DNA of 64,000 nt, from the NCBI GenBank assembly GCA_041396125.1, contig JAWKZG010000020.1, positions 1 through 64,000 on the forward strand, written 5' to 3'. The stretch's first letter is position 1; each line of letters opens with the position of its first letter. The DNA is from JAWKZG01 sp041396125 (GTDB taxonomy: Bacteria > Pseudomonadota > Gammaproteobacteria > Competibacterales > Competibacteraceae). The position numbers and the translations under genes were made by a program. This document shows, in pieces, positions 55,930 through 64,000 of this stretch. The notes beneath the pieces are model-generated. The model did not search any database. It was not told where the DNA came from and saw only the letters and a program-made list of their open reading frames with translations.

Positions 55930-55956
55930 GCCCGGCTGATCTGTAACCGGCCGGGC
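55930..55956 (+). terminator. Hairpin after lpd
   Basis: GCCCGGC and GCCGGGC form a 7-bp stem 25 bp after the lpd stop. The following T content is low, so termination here is only probable. Confidence 0.5.
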
Positions 55957-56076
55957 CGTCATCTTATTCATAGCACAGCTTCATAGCGCACAGCCAGCCC
56001 GGACATAAAATCGGGGCATCCAAATAATATACGTCTACAGCTATAACTGCTCATCAACGAATTCTGAACAAACATC

Positions 56077-56508
56077 ATGCAGCGCACTGATTATTTATAT
56101 TTCCACAGCATTCCCACTCGTTGGGTGGATAACGATGTCTATGGCCATGTCAATAATATTAATTATTATTCATTTTTCGACACTGTCATCGGTCATTACC
56201 TCATCACTGAGGGTGGACTGGATTACCGTAACAGCCCGATTATTGGCTTATGCGTCGAATCCCAGTGCCAGTTTCAACGTGAAATCGCTTTCCCTGACGT
56301 AGTCGAGGCCGGCCTTCGAGTTGCTAAAATTGGCAATTCAAGTGTCCGTTACGAAATTGGCCTGTTTACTGAAAATGAAACCAAGCCCGCTGCTCGCGGT
56401 TATTTTGTGCATGTCTTCGTCAACCGCGAGCAACGCCGCCCGGTTCCTGTACCGGATCGTATTCGTTCCGCACTGAGCCAGCTTGCCAGCAGCAACAGTG
56501 CCGATTAA
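56077..56508 (+). CDS. Acyl-CoA thioesterase (4HBT hotdog family)
   Basis: A 143-residue hotdog-fold enzyme. The 4-hydroxybenzoyl-CoA-thioesterase-type active site reads TRWVDNDVYGHVNNINYYSF, with the aspartate of the catalytic loop at about residue 17. It hydrolyses acyl-CoA to acid and CoA; the chain-length preference is unknown. It stands alone between lpd and infA. No strong ribosome-binding site is visible before the ATG. Confidence 0.88.
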   Translation: MQRTDYLYFHSIPTRWVDNDVYGHVNNINYYSFFDTVIGHYLITEGGLDYRNSPIIGLCVESQCQFQREIAFPDVVEAGLRVAKIGNSSVRYEIGLFTENETKPAARGYFVHVFVNREQRRPVPVPDRIRSALSQLASSNSAD

Positions 56509-56718
56509 ACGGAATCATATTCCTGAGGTTGTCTTGAGGTTAAATGGGGGTTAGATGTTTGACGCAATGTTAAACATTCAGCAATTCCCGGACAGAGAGA
56601 GTTCCGCACAACATGCTTTCAAGCAATGAGTCACAAGACCTAATCGCATCATTGACCTTGCCGTAGCGGGTATTTTGCTTTATGTTTACGCGCCTCTAAT
56701 TACTGTTTAGGTTTTTGT

Positions 56719-56937
56719 ATGGCGAAAGAAGACAATATTGAAATGGAAGGTACGGTCGTTGAAACCCTGCCCAACACGATGTTCCGGGTTGAGCTGGAAA
56801 ATGGCCACGTCGTTACAGCGCATATTTCAGGACGCATGCGTAAGCATTACATCCGGATCCTGACCGGCGACAAAGTCAAGATAGAACTCACCCCGTACGA
56901 TCTCAGCAAGGGCCGGATCATTTACCGTAGCCGCTGA
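56719..56937 (+). CDS. infA: Translation initiation factor IF-1
   Basis: A 72-residue OB-fold protein, full length: MAKEDNIEMEGTVVETLPNT, then FRVELENGHVVTAHISGRMR and DKVKIELTPYDLSKGRIIYR. It binds the ribosomal A site during initiation. Convergent with clpA, the same neighbourhood as in pseudomonads. Confidence 0.98.
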   Translation: MAKEDNIEMEGTVVETLPNTMFRVELENGHVVTAHISGRMRKHYIRILTGDKVKIELTPYDLSKGRIIYRSR

Positions 56938-57017
56938 TGGCACGATAGCAATATTCCGCTAGGTCGTAACCCGACAACACTACTGCGTTGCCGGGCAGCG
57001 TTTGTACAGCCAGCGTT

Positions 57018-59280
57018 TTAGTGCACGTCGGCGGTATCTGATTCGGCAACCTCAAGCTTGAGGCTGTCGTTCTCCACGGTAATCACCACATGCCCACCAT
57101 TCACCAGGCGACCGAATAGTAAATCTTCTGCCATCGGCCGCTTGATACTTTCCTGAATCACACGAGCCATTGGGCGTGCTCCCATCTTGCGATCATAGCC
57201 TCGCACAGCAAGCCATTGTTTAGCGGGCGTATCCACTGCCAGCGTGACCCGCTTGGGTTCAAGCTGAGCCTCCAGTTCAATCAGAAACTTATCAACCACA
57301 TGCATAATGGTGGAGGGATCAAGCGGATTGAACTGGACAATAGCGTCCAGACGGTTGCGAAATTCAGGCGCGAACATTTTTTTAATGGCTTCCATACCAT
57401 CGCTGGAGTGATCCTGGTTGGTAAAGCCGATAGAGTTACGATCCATCTGCTCGGCACCGGCATTCGTTGTCATGACGAGAATGACATTGCGAAAATCCGC
57501 TTTACGCCCGTTGTTATCAGTCAGGGTGCCGTGATCCATCACCTGCAGCAATAGATTGAAAACATCTGGATGGGCTTTTTCGACCTCGTCCAGCAGCAAT
57601 ACCGAATGCGGGTGCTTGAGAATGGCATCGGTCAGTAAACCACCCTGATCAAACCCGACATAACCGGGCGGCGCACCAATCAGGCGGGATACGGTGTGCC
57701 GTTCCATATATTCCGACATATCGAAGCGAATCAGCTCGATATTCAAAATTTTGGCCAGCTGACGGGTGACTTCTGTCTTGCCAACCCCGGTAGGTCCGGC
57801 AAACAGGAAGGAGCCTACCGGTTTTTCCTCGCTTCCCAGACCGGCACGGGCCAGTTTGATCGCTGTCGACAACGTGCCGATGGCTTCATCCTGACCAAAC
57901 ACTACCAGTTTGAGATCGCGTTCAAGTGTGCGCAACGCATTTTTATCTGAACTGGATACACTCTTCGGTGGAATTCGCGCCATTTTGGCAACGATATTTT
58001 CAATTTCACCCATGCCGATTGTTTTCTTACGCTTGGACGGCGGCAGTAAGCGCTGACCGGCACCAGCTTCATCGATAACATCGATGGCTTTGTCTGGCAG
58101 GTGGCGATCATTAATATAACGCGCTGACAGCTCGGCAGCGGCACGCAAGGCCTTCAGGGTGTAACGTACCCCATGATGGTCTTCGAACCGGCTCTTCAGA
58201 CCACGCAGGATATGATAGGTATCGTCGATGGATGGTTCGGTAATATCGATTTTCTGAAAACGTCGGGCCAGTGCACGGTCTTTCTCGAACACCCCGCGGA
58301 ACTCCTGGTAAGTCGTCGAACCGATACATTTCAGTTCGCCGTTGGCTAACATCGGCTTAATCAGGTTGGAGGCATCCATCACGCCACCTGAAGCAGCACC
58401 AGCGCCGATCAGGGTATGAATTTCGTCGATAAACAAGATCGCATGATGTTCTTTTTTCAGCTGGGTCAATAATGCTTTCAGACGCTTTTCAAAATCACCG
58501 CGATATTTGGTACCAGCAACCAGCGCCCCCAGATCCAGCGCGTATATCGTGGCATCGCGCAATACTTCAGGCACTTCGCCATCCACAACTTTCTTGGCCA
58601 AACCTTCAGCGATAGCGGTCTTACCAACACCGGCCTCACCGACAAACAGGGGATTATTCTTGCGTCGGCGACACAGAATCTGGACCGTGCGTTCCCACTT
58701 CCGGCTCACGCCCGATGAGCGGATCGATTCGACCCTGCCGGGCCAGTTCATTCAGATTGCTGGCAAAGTTATCGAGAGGGCTGCTGCTGGGTGATTCACC
58801 GCCTGCTTCCTCTTCACTGCCGGATGGCGAAATATCTTTATCGTCTGACACTTTGGATATCCCGTGTGATATAAAGTTGACCACATCCAGACGGCTGATA
58901 TCCTGCTGTTTAAGCAAATAAACAGCGTGCGACTCCTGTTCGCCGAATATCGCAACCAAAACATTGGCGCCGGTTACTTCTTTATTACCGGACGACTGAA
59001 CATGTAAGACGGCTCGCTGCAAGACCCGCTGAAACCCTAAGGTCGGCTGTGTCTCGCGCGGATCATCCGGTCCTAAAACCGGCGTGCTTTCTTTGATGAA
59101 ATTCTGCAGTTCGCGCTTAAGCTTATCGATATCCGCACCGCAGGACTTAAGCACTTCCACAGCCGCACTGTTATCCAGCAAAGCCAGTAAAAGATGTTCA
59201 ACGGTCATGAATTCATGGCGCCGTTCCCGGGCTTCGCGAAACGCGAGATTAATGGAGAACTCAAGATCCTTGCTTAACAT
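57018..59280 (-). pseudogene. clpA: ATP-dependent Clp protease ATP-binding subunit ClpA, one homopolymer frameshift
   Basis: A 753-residue AAA+ unfoldase of the ClpAP protease. Clp-N repeats (about residues 1-140, starting MLSKDLEFSINLAFREARER), first AAA+ domain (VGEAGVGKTAIAEGLAKK), second AAA+ domain (FAGPTGVGKTEVTRQLAKIL; LLLDEVEKAHPDVFN). The frame changes at the CCC/GGG run 58694-58696: taking one base out restores GREPEVERTVQILCRRRKNN. The gene is otherwise complete, so a sequencing error is likely. It follows clpS in the usual order. Confidence 0.95.
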
Positions 59281-59302
59281 AGTGCTACCTCGTAATGTCG
59301 TG

Positions 59303-59626
59303 TCAAGCCTCTTCCATGGTGCAAAATAACGGGTGCTGATGCTCCCGCGAGTAGTCCGTTACCTGCGCGACTTTAGTTTCGGCAATATCGCGCGTATAAA
59401 CTCCGCATACCCCTTTTCCCCGAGTATGCACATGCAACATGATCTGTGTTGCCTTGTCGCGATTCATGCCAAAGAAAAGTTCCAGGATATGGACAACAAA
59501 CTCCATCGGCGTGTAATCATCATTAAGCAGTATAACCTTATACATCCGAGGGGGTTTTAATTTAGGTTTTGCTTTTTCAACGATCAGGCCCTGATCGCGA
59601 TCATCGTTGGGATTATTCGGGTTCAT
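59303..59626 (-). CDS. clpS: ATP-dependent Clp protease adaptor ClpS
   Basis: A 107-residue adaptor that delivers N-degron substrates to ClpAP. The binding-pocket region YKVILLNDDYTPMEFVVHIL (about residues 29-48), with the aspartates of the N-end pocket, and HVHTRGKGVCGVYTRDIAET are conserved. 22 bp upstream of clpA. Confidence 0.96.
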   Translation of the reverse strand: MNPNNPNDDRDQGLIVEKAKPKLKPPRMYKVILLNDDYTPMEFVVHILELFFGMNRDKATQIMLHVHTRGKGVCGVYTRDIAETKVAQVTDYSREHQHPLFCTMEEA

Positions 59627-59910
59627 TGATACACATTTAACTGCTGTTCGTCACTTACCTGTGCGCGGCGCGCCCAAAATTACAATCGCAACCACTGCAC
59701 GGCTGCCCATCACCTTAGCCTACCATTTAGATGGGTCTGTTTGTTTAAGTTTCAACCCATTTTAGCGTTGCTGCGCGTACTTATAAAAATAGTATGTGAT
59801 ACCAATCTACGTCTACAGCCAAATCAGCACAACTTAAAAATTTTTATGTATCCCGAAAACACGTCTATCTGCATGACACCTGGTTTTTTAGAGATTGCTG
59901 TTAATTCTCA

Positions 59911-59946
59911 AAAAAAACGGCAGCCTAACCAGGGCTGCCGTTTTTC
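59911..59946 (-). terminator. Intrinsic terminator of aceA
   Basis: On the minus strand, ACGGCAGCC and GGCTGCCGT pair around CTGGTTA, followed by a run of eight T residues. The reverse strand also has a T run. It lies about 60 bp after the aceA stop. The rest of the 59627-60003 gap shows no gene; the clpS promoter presumably lies in its left part. Confidence 0.9.
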
Positions 59947-60003
59947 TGCAGAAAATGCTGGCGGATTAGAACTGCTCTTCTTCGGTAGATCCACTCAGCG
60001 CTG

Positions 60004-61239
60004 TCACCGATGAAGTACTCCTGCAATGGCCTGTGTCACTTCATCGAAATAGCCGGTGCCGACTTCACGCTGGTGCTTGACCGCTGTAAAGCCCTCTTCC
60101 ATAGCGGCAAACTCGGCTTCCTGTAATTCCACAAAAGCCGACATCTGACGCTCTTTGTAGCCTTTGGCCAATTTAAACATACCGTAATTCAGGGCATGGA
60201 ATCCCGCCAGGGTGATGAACTGATATTTAAAGCCCATTGCACCGAGCTCACGCTGGAATTTGGCGATATCCGCATCATCCAGATTTTTCTTCCAGTTAAA
60301 AGAAGGCGAGCAGTTATAAGCCAACAATTTGCCTGGATAAACTTTATGCACTGCTTCAGCGAACTGGCGTGCCTGTGCTAAGTTCGGCACGGCGGTTTCA
60401 CACCACACGATGTCAGCTATCGCTGCATAGGAGATGGCCCGGTCAATAGCCTGCTCCATACCGTTACGCACCCGGTAAAAACCCTCTGCCGTGCGCTCAT
60501 CCTTAATGATGAACCGATGATCGTGCTCGTCCGCATCAGAGGTCAGTAAGCTGGCCGCTTCTGCATCAGTGCGGGCGATAACCAAAGCAGGTACTCCCAT
60601 CACATCAGCAGCCAGGCGCGCAGCAACCAGTTTCTGCACTGCCTCGCGGGTCGGCACCAAAACCTTACCACCCATATGGCCACATTTTTTGGCTGAGGCG
60701 AGTTGATCCTCAAAGTGCACCCCGGCAGCGCCGGCGTCAAGCATCGACTTCATGAGTTCAAACGCATTCAGCACACCACCGAAACCGGCTTCGGCATCTG
60801 CCACGATGGGCTGCATCCAGTCAATGCTGTCATTACCCTCGGCGTGATTCAGCTGATCGGCCCGCAGCAGGGTGTTATTAATCCGGCGTACGACTTCAGG
60901 TACCGAGTTTACGGCGTACAGAGACTGATCGGGATACATCTGCAAGGAGCTATTGGCATCGCCCGCAACCTGCCAGCCAGACAAATAAATCGACTTTAGC
61001 CCCGCTTTAACCTGCTGCATGGCCTGATTGCCGGTCAACGCCCCCAACGCATTGACGAAAGGCTCTTCGTGCAGATATTTCCAGAGTTTTTGCGCACCTT
61101 GAGTAGCCAGGCTGTGTTCGATCTCTACGGTGCCGCGCAACCGCAGTACATCTTCCGCGCTATACGGACGGCTTACACCTTTCCAGCGCGGGTTCTGGGC
61201 CCAGTCTTGTTGCAGTTGTTCAAGGCTTAAATGAGGCAT
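60004..61239 (-). CDS. aceA: Isocitrate lyase
   Basis: A 411-residue glyoxylate-shunt enzyme that splits isocitrate into succinate and glyoxylate. The active-site loop KKCGHMGGK is present (C186), with SLYAVNSVPEVVRRINNTLL, ADAEAGFGGVLNAFELMKSM and AYNCSPSFNWKK. GGGAG precedes the ATG. It is divergent from a LysR-type regulator, a likely controller. With sucAB-lpd it covers both branches from isocitrate. Confidence 0.96.
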   Translation of the reverse strand: MPHLSLEQLQQDWAQNPRWKGVSRPYSAEDVLRLRGTVEIEHSLATQGAQKLWKYLHEEPFVNALGALTGNQAMQQVKAGLKSIYLSGWQVAGDANSSLQMYPDQSLYAVNSVPEVVRRINNTLLRADQLNHAEGNDSIDWMQPIVADAEAGFGGVLNAFELMKSMLDAGAAGVHFEDQLASAKKCGHMGGKVLVPTREAVQKLVAARLAADVMGVPALVIARTDAEAASLLTSDADEHDHRFIIKDERTAEGFYRVRNGMEQAIDRAISYAAIADIVWCETAVPNLAQARQFAEAVHKVYPGKLLAYNCSPSFNWKKNLDDADIAKFQRELGAMGFKYQFITLAGFHALNYGMFKLAKGYKERQMSAFVELQEAEFAAMEEGFTAVKHQREVGTGYFDEVTQAIAGVLHR

Positions 61240-61530
61240 ATCAATCTCCCAAGAGTCTCAGTACACGGTCTTCAATTTGTATGTAAATTTAAAGACCATC
61301 AAATAATTTCATATTGTGAAATAAAATTCGCAATAAGAAACGAAGCGAGTGTAGAGTTCTGATAATCATTTGACAATACAATTTTTTTAATTATTAATAT
61401 AAATAATACCAATACTAATACAGCGTAAATACCGCTCGATGCTATTCCCACAAAGGTTTTATACGAACCTTGAAGAAGTATCAGAGGGCCTTGCAGACAG
61501 GGTTTATAGAATAGGGAGCTTGCAGCCAAA

Positions 61531-62526
61531 ATGACGGGACGTAATTACTACAAACAGAACCGCCTGCAGCAATTACGCGGTTTTTGCTACACCTTGCAGA
61601 CGGGTAGTATTTCCAAGGCTGCTGAGCGCATGAATCTTAGCCAACCCTCTGTTTCTCTGCAGATTCAAGCCCTGGAAAAAGAGCTGGAAACGGTCCTTTT
61701 CGAACGTCGTGGACCACGTATACAGCCCACGCCGGAGGGGCAGGGTTTGTACGAGCTCGCACTGCCGCTGGTCGAAGGTTTTGATAATTTGGGAGCAGCT
61801 TTCCAGGCTCAGCGTGGTGATTTAAGCAGTGGCGAGATCAATATTGCGGCTGGTGAATCGACCATCCTTTATTTGCTGCCCAAGATTGTCGAACAATTCA
61901 CGCAGCAGTATCCCGGATTGCGAATTCGTTTTCATAATGGCCCTGGTTTGCAGGGCCTGCAATTACTGCGGGACGATGTCGTGGACTTTGCCGTGGGATC
62001 GTTTCGAAGTGCGCCACCGGACGATATCAGCTATCACCCGATCTATTCATTCGATCAGGTTCTGATCACACCGCTGGATCACCCCTTGGCCGGTCATCGC
62101 GGTATTACCCTGGCCGACATCAGTCCCTATAAATTTATTTTCCCGCCGCGTCATCTGAATACGTTCAGCATGGTGGAAGTCGCTTTCCAGCAGCACGATC
62201 TTAGCCTTAATGTCTGCCTGGAGGCCGGCGGCTGGGAAGTGATCAAACGCTATGTGGAAATGGGGGTTGGCATCTCTATCGTCAGCGGCATCTGTCTGAA
62301 TGACAGCGATCCACTGGCACGCCATGCGCTGGATCGTTATTTTTCCAAACGCACGTACGGGGTCATTCTGCGGCGGGGCAAGTTCCTGTCACCACAAGCT
62401 CAACGCTTTATCGAATTTATCGATCCGCGCTTTTTTGCCCGCTCACGTCCGGCACCTGAGATTACTGACAAAGCAGACATAACTGACTCGGTGAGATCGC
62501 TAAATTCTGATTTATACAATAGATAA
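61531..62526 (+). CDS. LysR-type transcriptional regulator
   Basis: A 331-residue regulator: N-terminal winged helix-turn-helix (LQQLRGFCYTLQTGSISKAA, ERMNLSQPSVSLQIQALEKE, about residues 9-70) and an effector domain (about 95-300). Closer in style to CysB/Cbl-type LysR proteins. Divergent from aceA with 291 bp between; that gap is AT-rich and is expected to hold both promoters and the operator, but I see no clear T-N11-A box. The effector is unknown. Confidence 0.88.
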   Translation: MTGRNYYKQNRLQQLRGFCYTLQTGSISKAAERMNLSQPSVSLQIQALEKELETVLFERRGPRIQPTPEGQGLYELALPLVEGFDNLGAAFQAQRGDLSSGEINIAAGESTILYLLPKIVEQFTQQYPGLRIRFHNGPGLQGLQLLRDDVVDFAVGSFRSAPPDDISYHPIYSFDQVLITPLDHPLAGHRGITLADISPYKFIFPPRHLNTFSMVEVAFQQHDLSLNVCLEAGGWEVIKRYVEMGVGISIVSGICLNDSDPLARHALDRYFSKRTYGVILRRGKFLSPQAQRFIEFIDPRFFARSRPAPEITDKADITDSVRSLNSDLYNR

Positions 62527-62616
62527 CTTTTCTCAGACTACCGGTCAGTGAGCGAATCTTATAAAGCGGGGTCCGGTAATAACACAAACTGCTGTGCAGC
62601 GCTGAGCGCAGTTATG

Positions 62617-63033
62617 TCACCGATCAGCTTGCATGGCTCCTCTCAGAGGTGACGGCACAAGTCTGGTATTACCTCTTTGAATCATCCGACGCTTTTGAAA
62701 TTCGGCTTCGCGCTGCTCCAGCGTCTCACGCGCCTGTTGCTGCTGTTCTGGTGTGACTTCACCGGCTGGCCTGCCATCCAGATCATAGCGCGGTCCGCCT
62801 TGAGCTATCGCCAGCAGATAAGCTTTGGAACGCATATGGTAGCGCAATGCCATCATGATCTTGCGCCGCGACAGACTGCTGCGAACAAGCAAATCCTGCT
62901 CGATACCCATCTTGAGGGGGCAGATTTGGGCCAGTACCGGATAATCCCGCATGAGTCTGCCCAATATGGCCCGCTTGGTTTCTGGCTTGTGGATGGAGGT
63001 AAATGCAACCTTTTGAGTATCTGAATTTGGCAT
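62617..63033 (-). CDS. ProQ/FinO-domain RNA-binding protein
   Basis: A 138-residue protein with a ProQ/FinO domain: RAILGRLMRDYPVLAQICPL, KMGIEQDLLVRSSLSRRKIM and MALRYHMRSKAYLLAIAQGG. Members bind small RNAs and mRNA ends and act in post-transcriptional regulation. ATG 63033 is chosen, with GAGG upstream, over an earlier start at 63054. It is short and lacks the C-terminal Tudor-like domain of E. coli ProQ, so it belongs to the minimal-domain group. Confidence 0.88.
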   Translation of the reverse strand: MPNSDTQKVAFTSIHKPETKRAILGRLMRDYPVLAQICPLKMGIEQDLLVRSSLSRRKIMMALRYHMRSKAYLLAIAQGGPRYDLDGRPAGEVTPEQQQQARETLEQREAEFQKRRMIQRGNTRLVPSPLRGAMQADR

Positions 63034-63426
63034 AAAAACCTCGATAAGGCACACTTTCTGACGGGTTAATACGATGTAGTAAATGTAAGTAAAGCAATAA
63101 CCGAACCACTCGAGTCTTGTCGTTATTTCGCCAGATTTTTTGTTGGCATTATTCGTTGATTCTTAAATTTTTATACCGGATTTTTACCGTATACCCGCTT
63201 TAGACAACAATCACCAGTCTCTTATATACAGGCATGCGACAAAAAACCAAACGTGTCTAAATATGACATTTTCGGTATATCCACCGACACTGCACCTCAA
63301 TCAGCCATGCAGCAAAGGTAGCTGGCAACTTATTGGCAAGCAGCAAGGCTTGGATACACCATAGATTCAATAGGGGTAACAAGCAGGTGCCGATAGATTC
63401 AGCGCCCGTTAGAAAAATACAGGCAT

Positions 63427-63452
63427 AAAAAAACCCGCAACTTTGCAGGTTC
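63427..63452 (-). terminator. Intrinsic terminator of tRNA-Leu
   Basis: On the minus strand, AACCTGCA and TGCGGGTT pair around AAGT, followed by seven T residues, 34 bp after the tRNA's CCA end. Confidence 0.85.
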
Positions 63453-63485
63453 ATAAATGCATTTGATTTTCTTTGAAAGAAGAGG

Positions 63486-63571
63486 TGGTGCCGGAGGTGG
63501 GACTTGAACCCACACTCAGTTGCCTGAACTGGATTTTGAGTCCAGCGCGTCTGCCATTCCGCCACTCCGGC
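63486..63571 (-). tRNA. tRNA-Leu (anticodon CAA)
   Basis: An 86-base class II tRNA with encoded CCA. Acceptor stem GCCGGAG / CTCCGGC, anticodon stem CTGGA / TCCAG with loop CTCAAAA (anticodon CAA), a long variable arm and a T-arm containing GGTTCAAGTCC. Followed on the other strand by queA, the same order as in pseudomonads. Confidence 0.97.
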
Positions 63572-63582
63572 ACAGGGCGCTT

Positions 63583-63610
63583 AGTATAGCGTTTTCTGGT
63601 CAAGCTGCAA
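63583..63610 (-). promoter_or_regulatory. Sigma70 promoter of tRNA-Leu
   Basis: On the minus strand, TTGCAG (-35) and TATACT (-10) are 16 bp apart, ending 12 bp before the mature 5' end. The GC-rich stretch after the -10 (AGCGCCC) is the discriminator type associated with stringent control of stable RNA genes. Confidence 0.75.
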
Positions 63611-63660
63611 GAGGGGTTTTGCTCGTTGTGTCCTCACGTTTGCTGTTATTATGAGTGGCT

Positions 63661-64000
63661 ATGCTACGCAGTGACTTCTATTTCGAATTACCCTCCGAGC
63701 TGATCGCCCAAACACCGCCTGCACGGCGCGGCGACAGCCGGCTATTGCTCATGGATCGGACCACAGGCACTCTGCAAGACAGGCTTTTCGCAGACTTGAT
63801 GCAGGTACTGCGGCCAGGCGATCTGCTGATCCTGAACAATACCAAAGTGATCCCGGCACGCTTGTTCGGCACCAAGACAAGCGGCGGCCAGGTGGAAATT
63901 CTGCTCGAACGCCTGCTGGATGATAATCATCTGTTAGCCCATGTTCGGGCCAGCCGTTCGCCTAAACCGGGTAGCCGTTTGCATTTGCACAACGGGCCGG
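63661..64000 (+). CDS. queA: S-adenosylmethionine:tRNA ribosyltransferase-isomerase QueA (cut by window edge)
   Basis: The first 113 codons of QueA, which makes epoxyqueuosine in tRNA. Typical N-terminus: MLRSDFYFELPSELIAQTPP, ARRGDSRLLLMDR, and LRPGDLLILNNTKVIPARLF. The frame is open to the end. Sequence before the ATG is short and AT-rich; the gene is divergent from tRNA-Leu. Confidence 0.95.
   Translation, partial: MLRSDFYFELPSELIAQTPPARRGDSRLLLMDRTTGTLQDRLFADLMQVLRPGDLLILNNTKVIPARLFGTKTSGGQVEILLERLLDDNHLLAHVRASRSPKPGSRLHLHNGP

Overview
The window looks like the chromosome of a gammaproteobacterium. The right-hand third carries housekeeping genes in arrangements familiar from pseudomonads and relatives: sucA-sucB-lpd, infA / clpA-clpS, isocitrate lyase with a divergent LysR gene, and tRNA-Leu(CAA) followed by queA. 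Base composition is moderately GC-rich except for a clearly AT-rich block at about 21.4-25.5 kb.

Layout. (1) 0-5.4 kb: a minus-strand ABC uptake operon (substrate-binding protein, FAH-family hydrolase, a 35-codon remnant of a second binding protein, ATPase running off the edge), then a TauE/SafE permease divergent from a transglutaminase-like gene. (2) 5.5-36.8 kb: a dense stress/envelope region. It holds an NtrC-type sigma54 activator, a PRC-barrel/CsbD protein, two sensor-kinase genes (one a 1,894-residue CheB-CheR-PAS-kinase-receiver-receiver protein), a CsbD / DUF883 / holin-like / AI-2E / TerC operon, a Pmp3 / DUF4112 pair, a lipoprotein, BON-domain, MscS, EF-hand and DUF1328 genes, and a phosphoesterase / lipid-kinase pair. 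Five transcription units are preceded by good -24/-12 (sigma54) promoter matches and a sixth by a weaker one, so I infer one sigma54-controlled stress regulon clustered with a candidate activator. (3) 21.4-25.4 kb, inside that region: an AT-rich defence-like insert with a nuclease-like gene and an SF2 helicase-nuclease. The helicase is split by a 155-bp miniature element with an 11-bp target duplication. The insert ends in an attC-like inverted repeat followed by a truncated small ORF, as in an integron cassette junction. (4) 37.4-41.4 kb: dusA and gpmI-ctpA. (5) 41.6-48.3 kb: a probable small-molecule amide/amine module (XRE-cupin regulator, C45 acyltransferase, nitrilase-family hydrolase, ATP-grasp enzyme, APC permease). 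(6) 48.5-64 kb: ettA, the 2-oxoglutarate dehydrogenase genes, a thioesterase, infA, clpA/clpS, aceA, a LysR regulator, a ProQ/FinO protein, tRNA-Leu and queA (cut by the edge).

Many genes, including the housekeeping genes gpmI, dusA and clpA, carry single-base frameshifts, most of them at short homopolymers. These are more likely sequencing errors than true pseudogenes. Such loci are reported as one gene across the break. The miniature-element insertion and the binding-protein deletion cannot be explained that way and look like real events.
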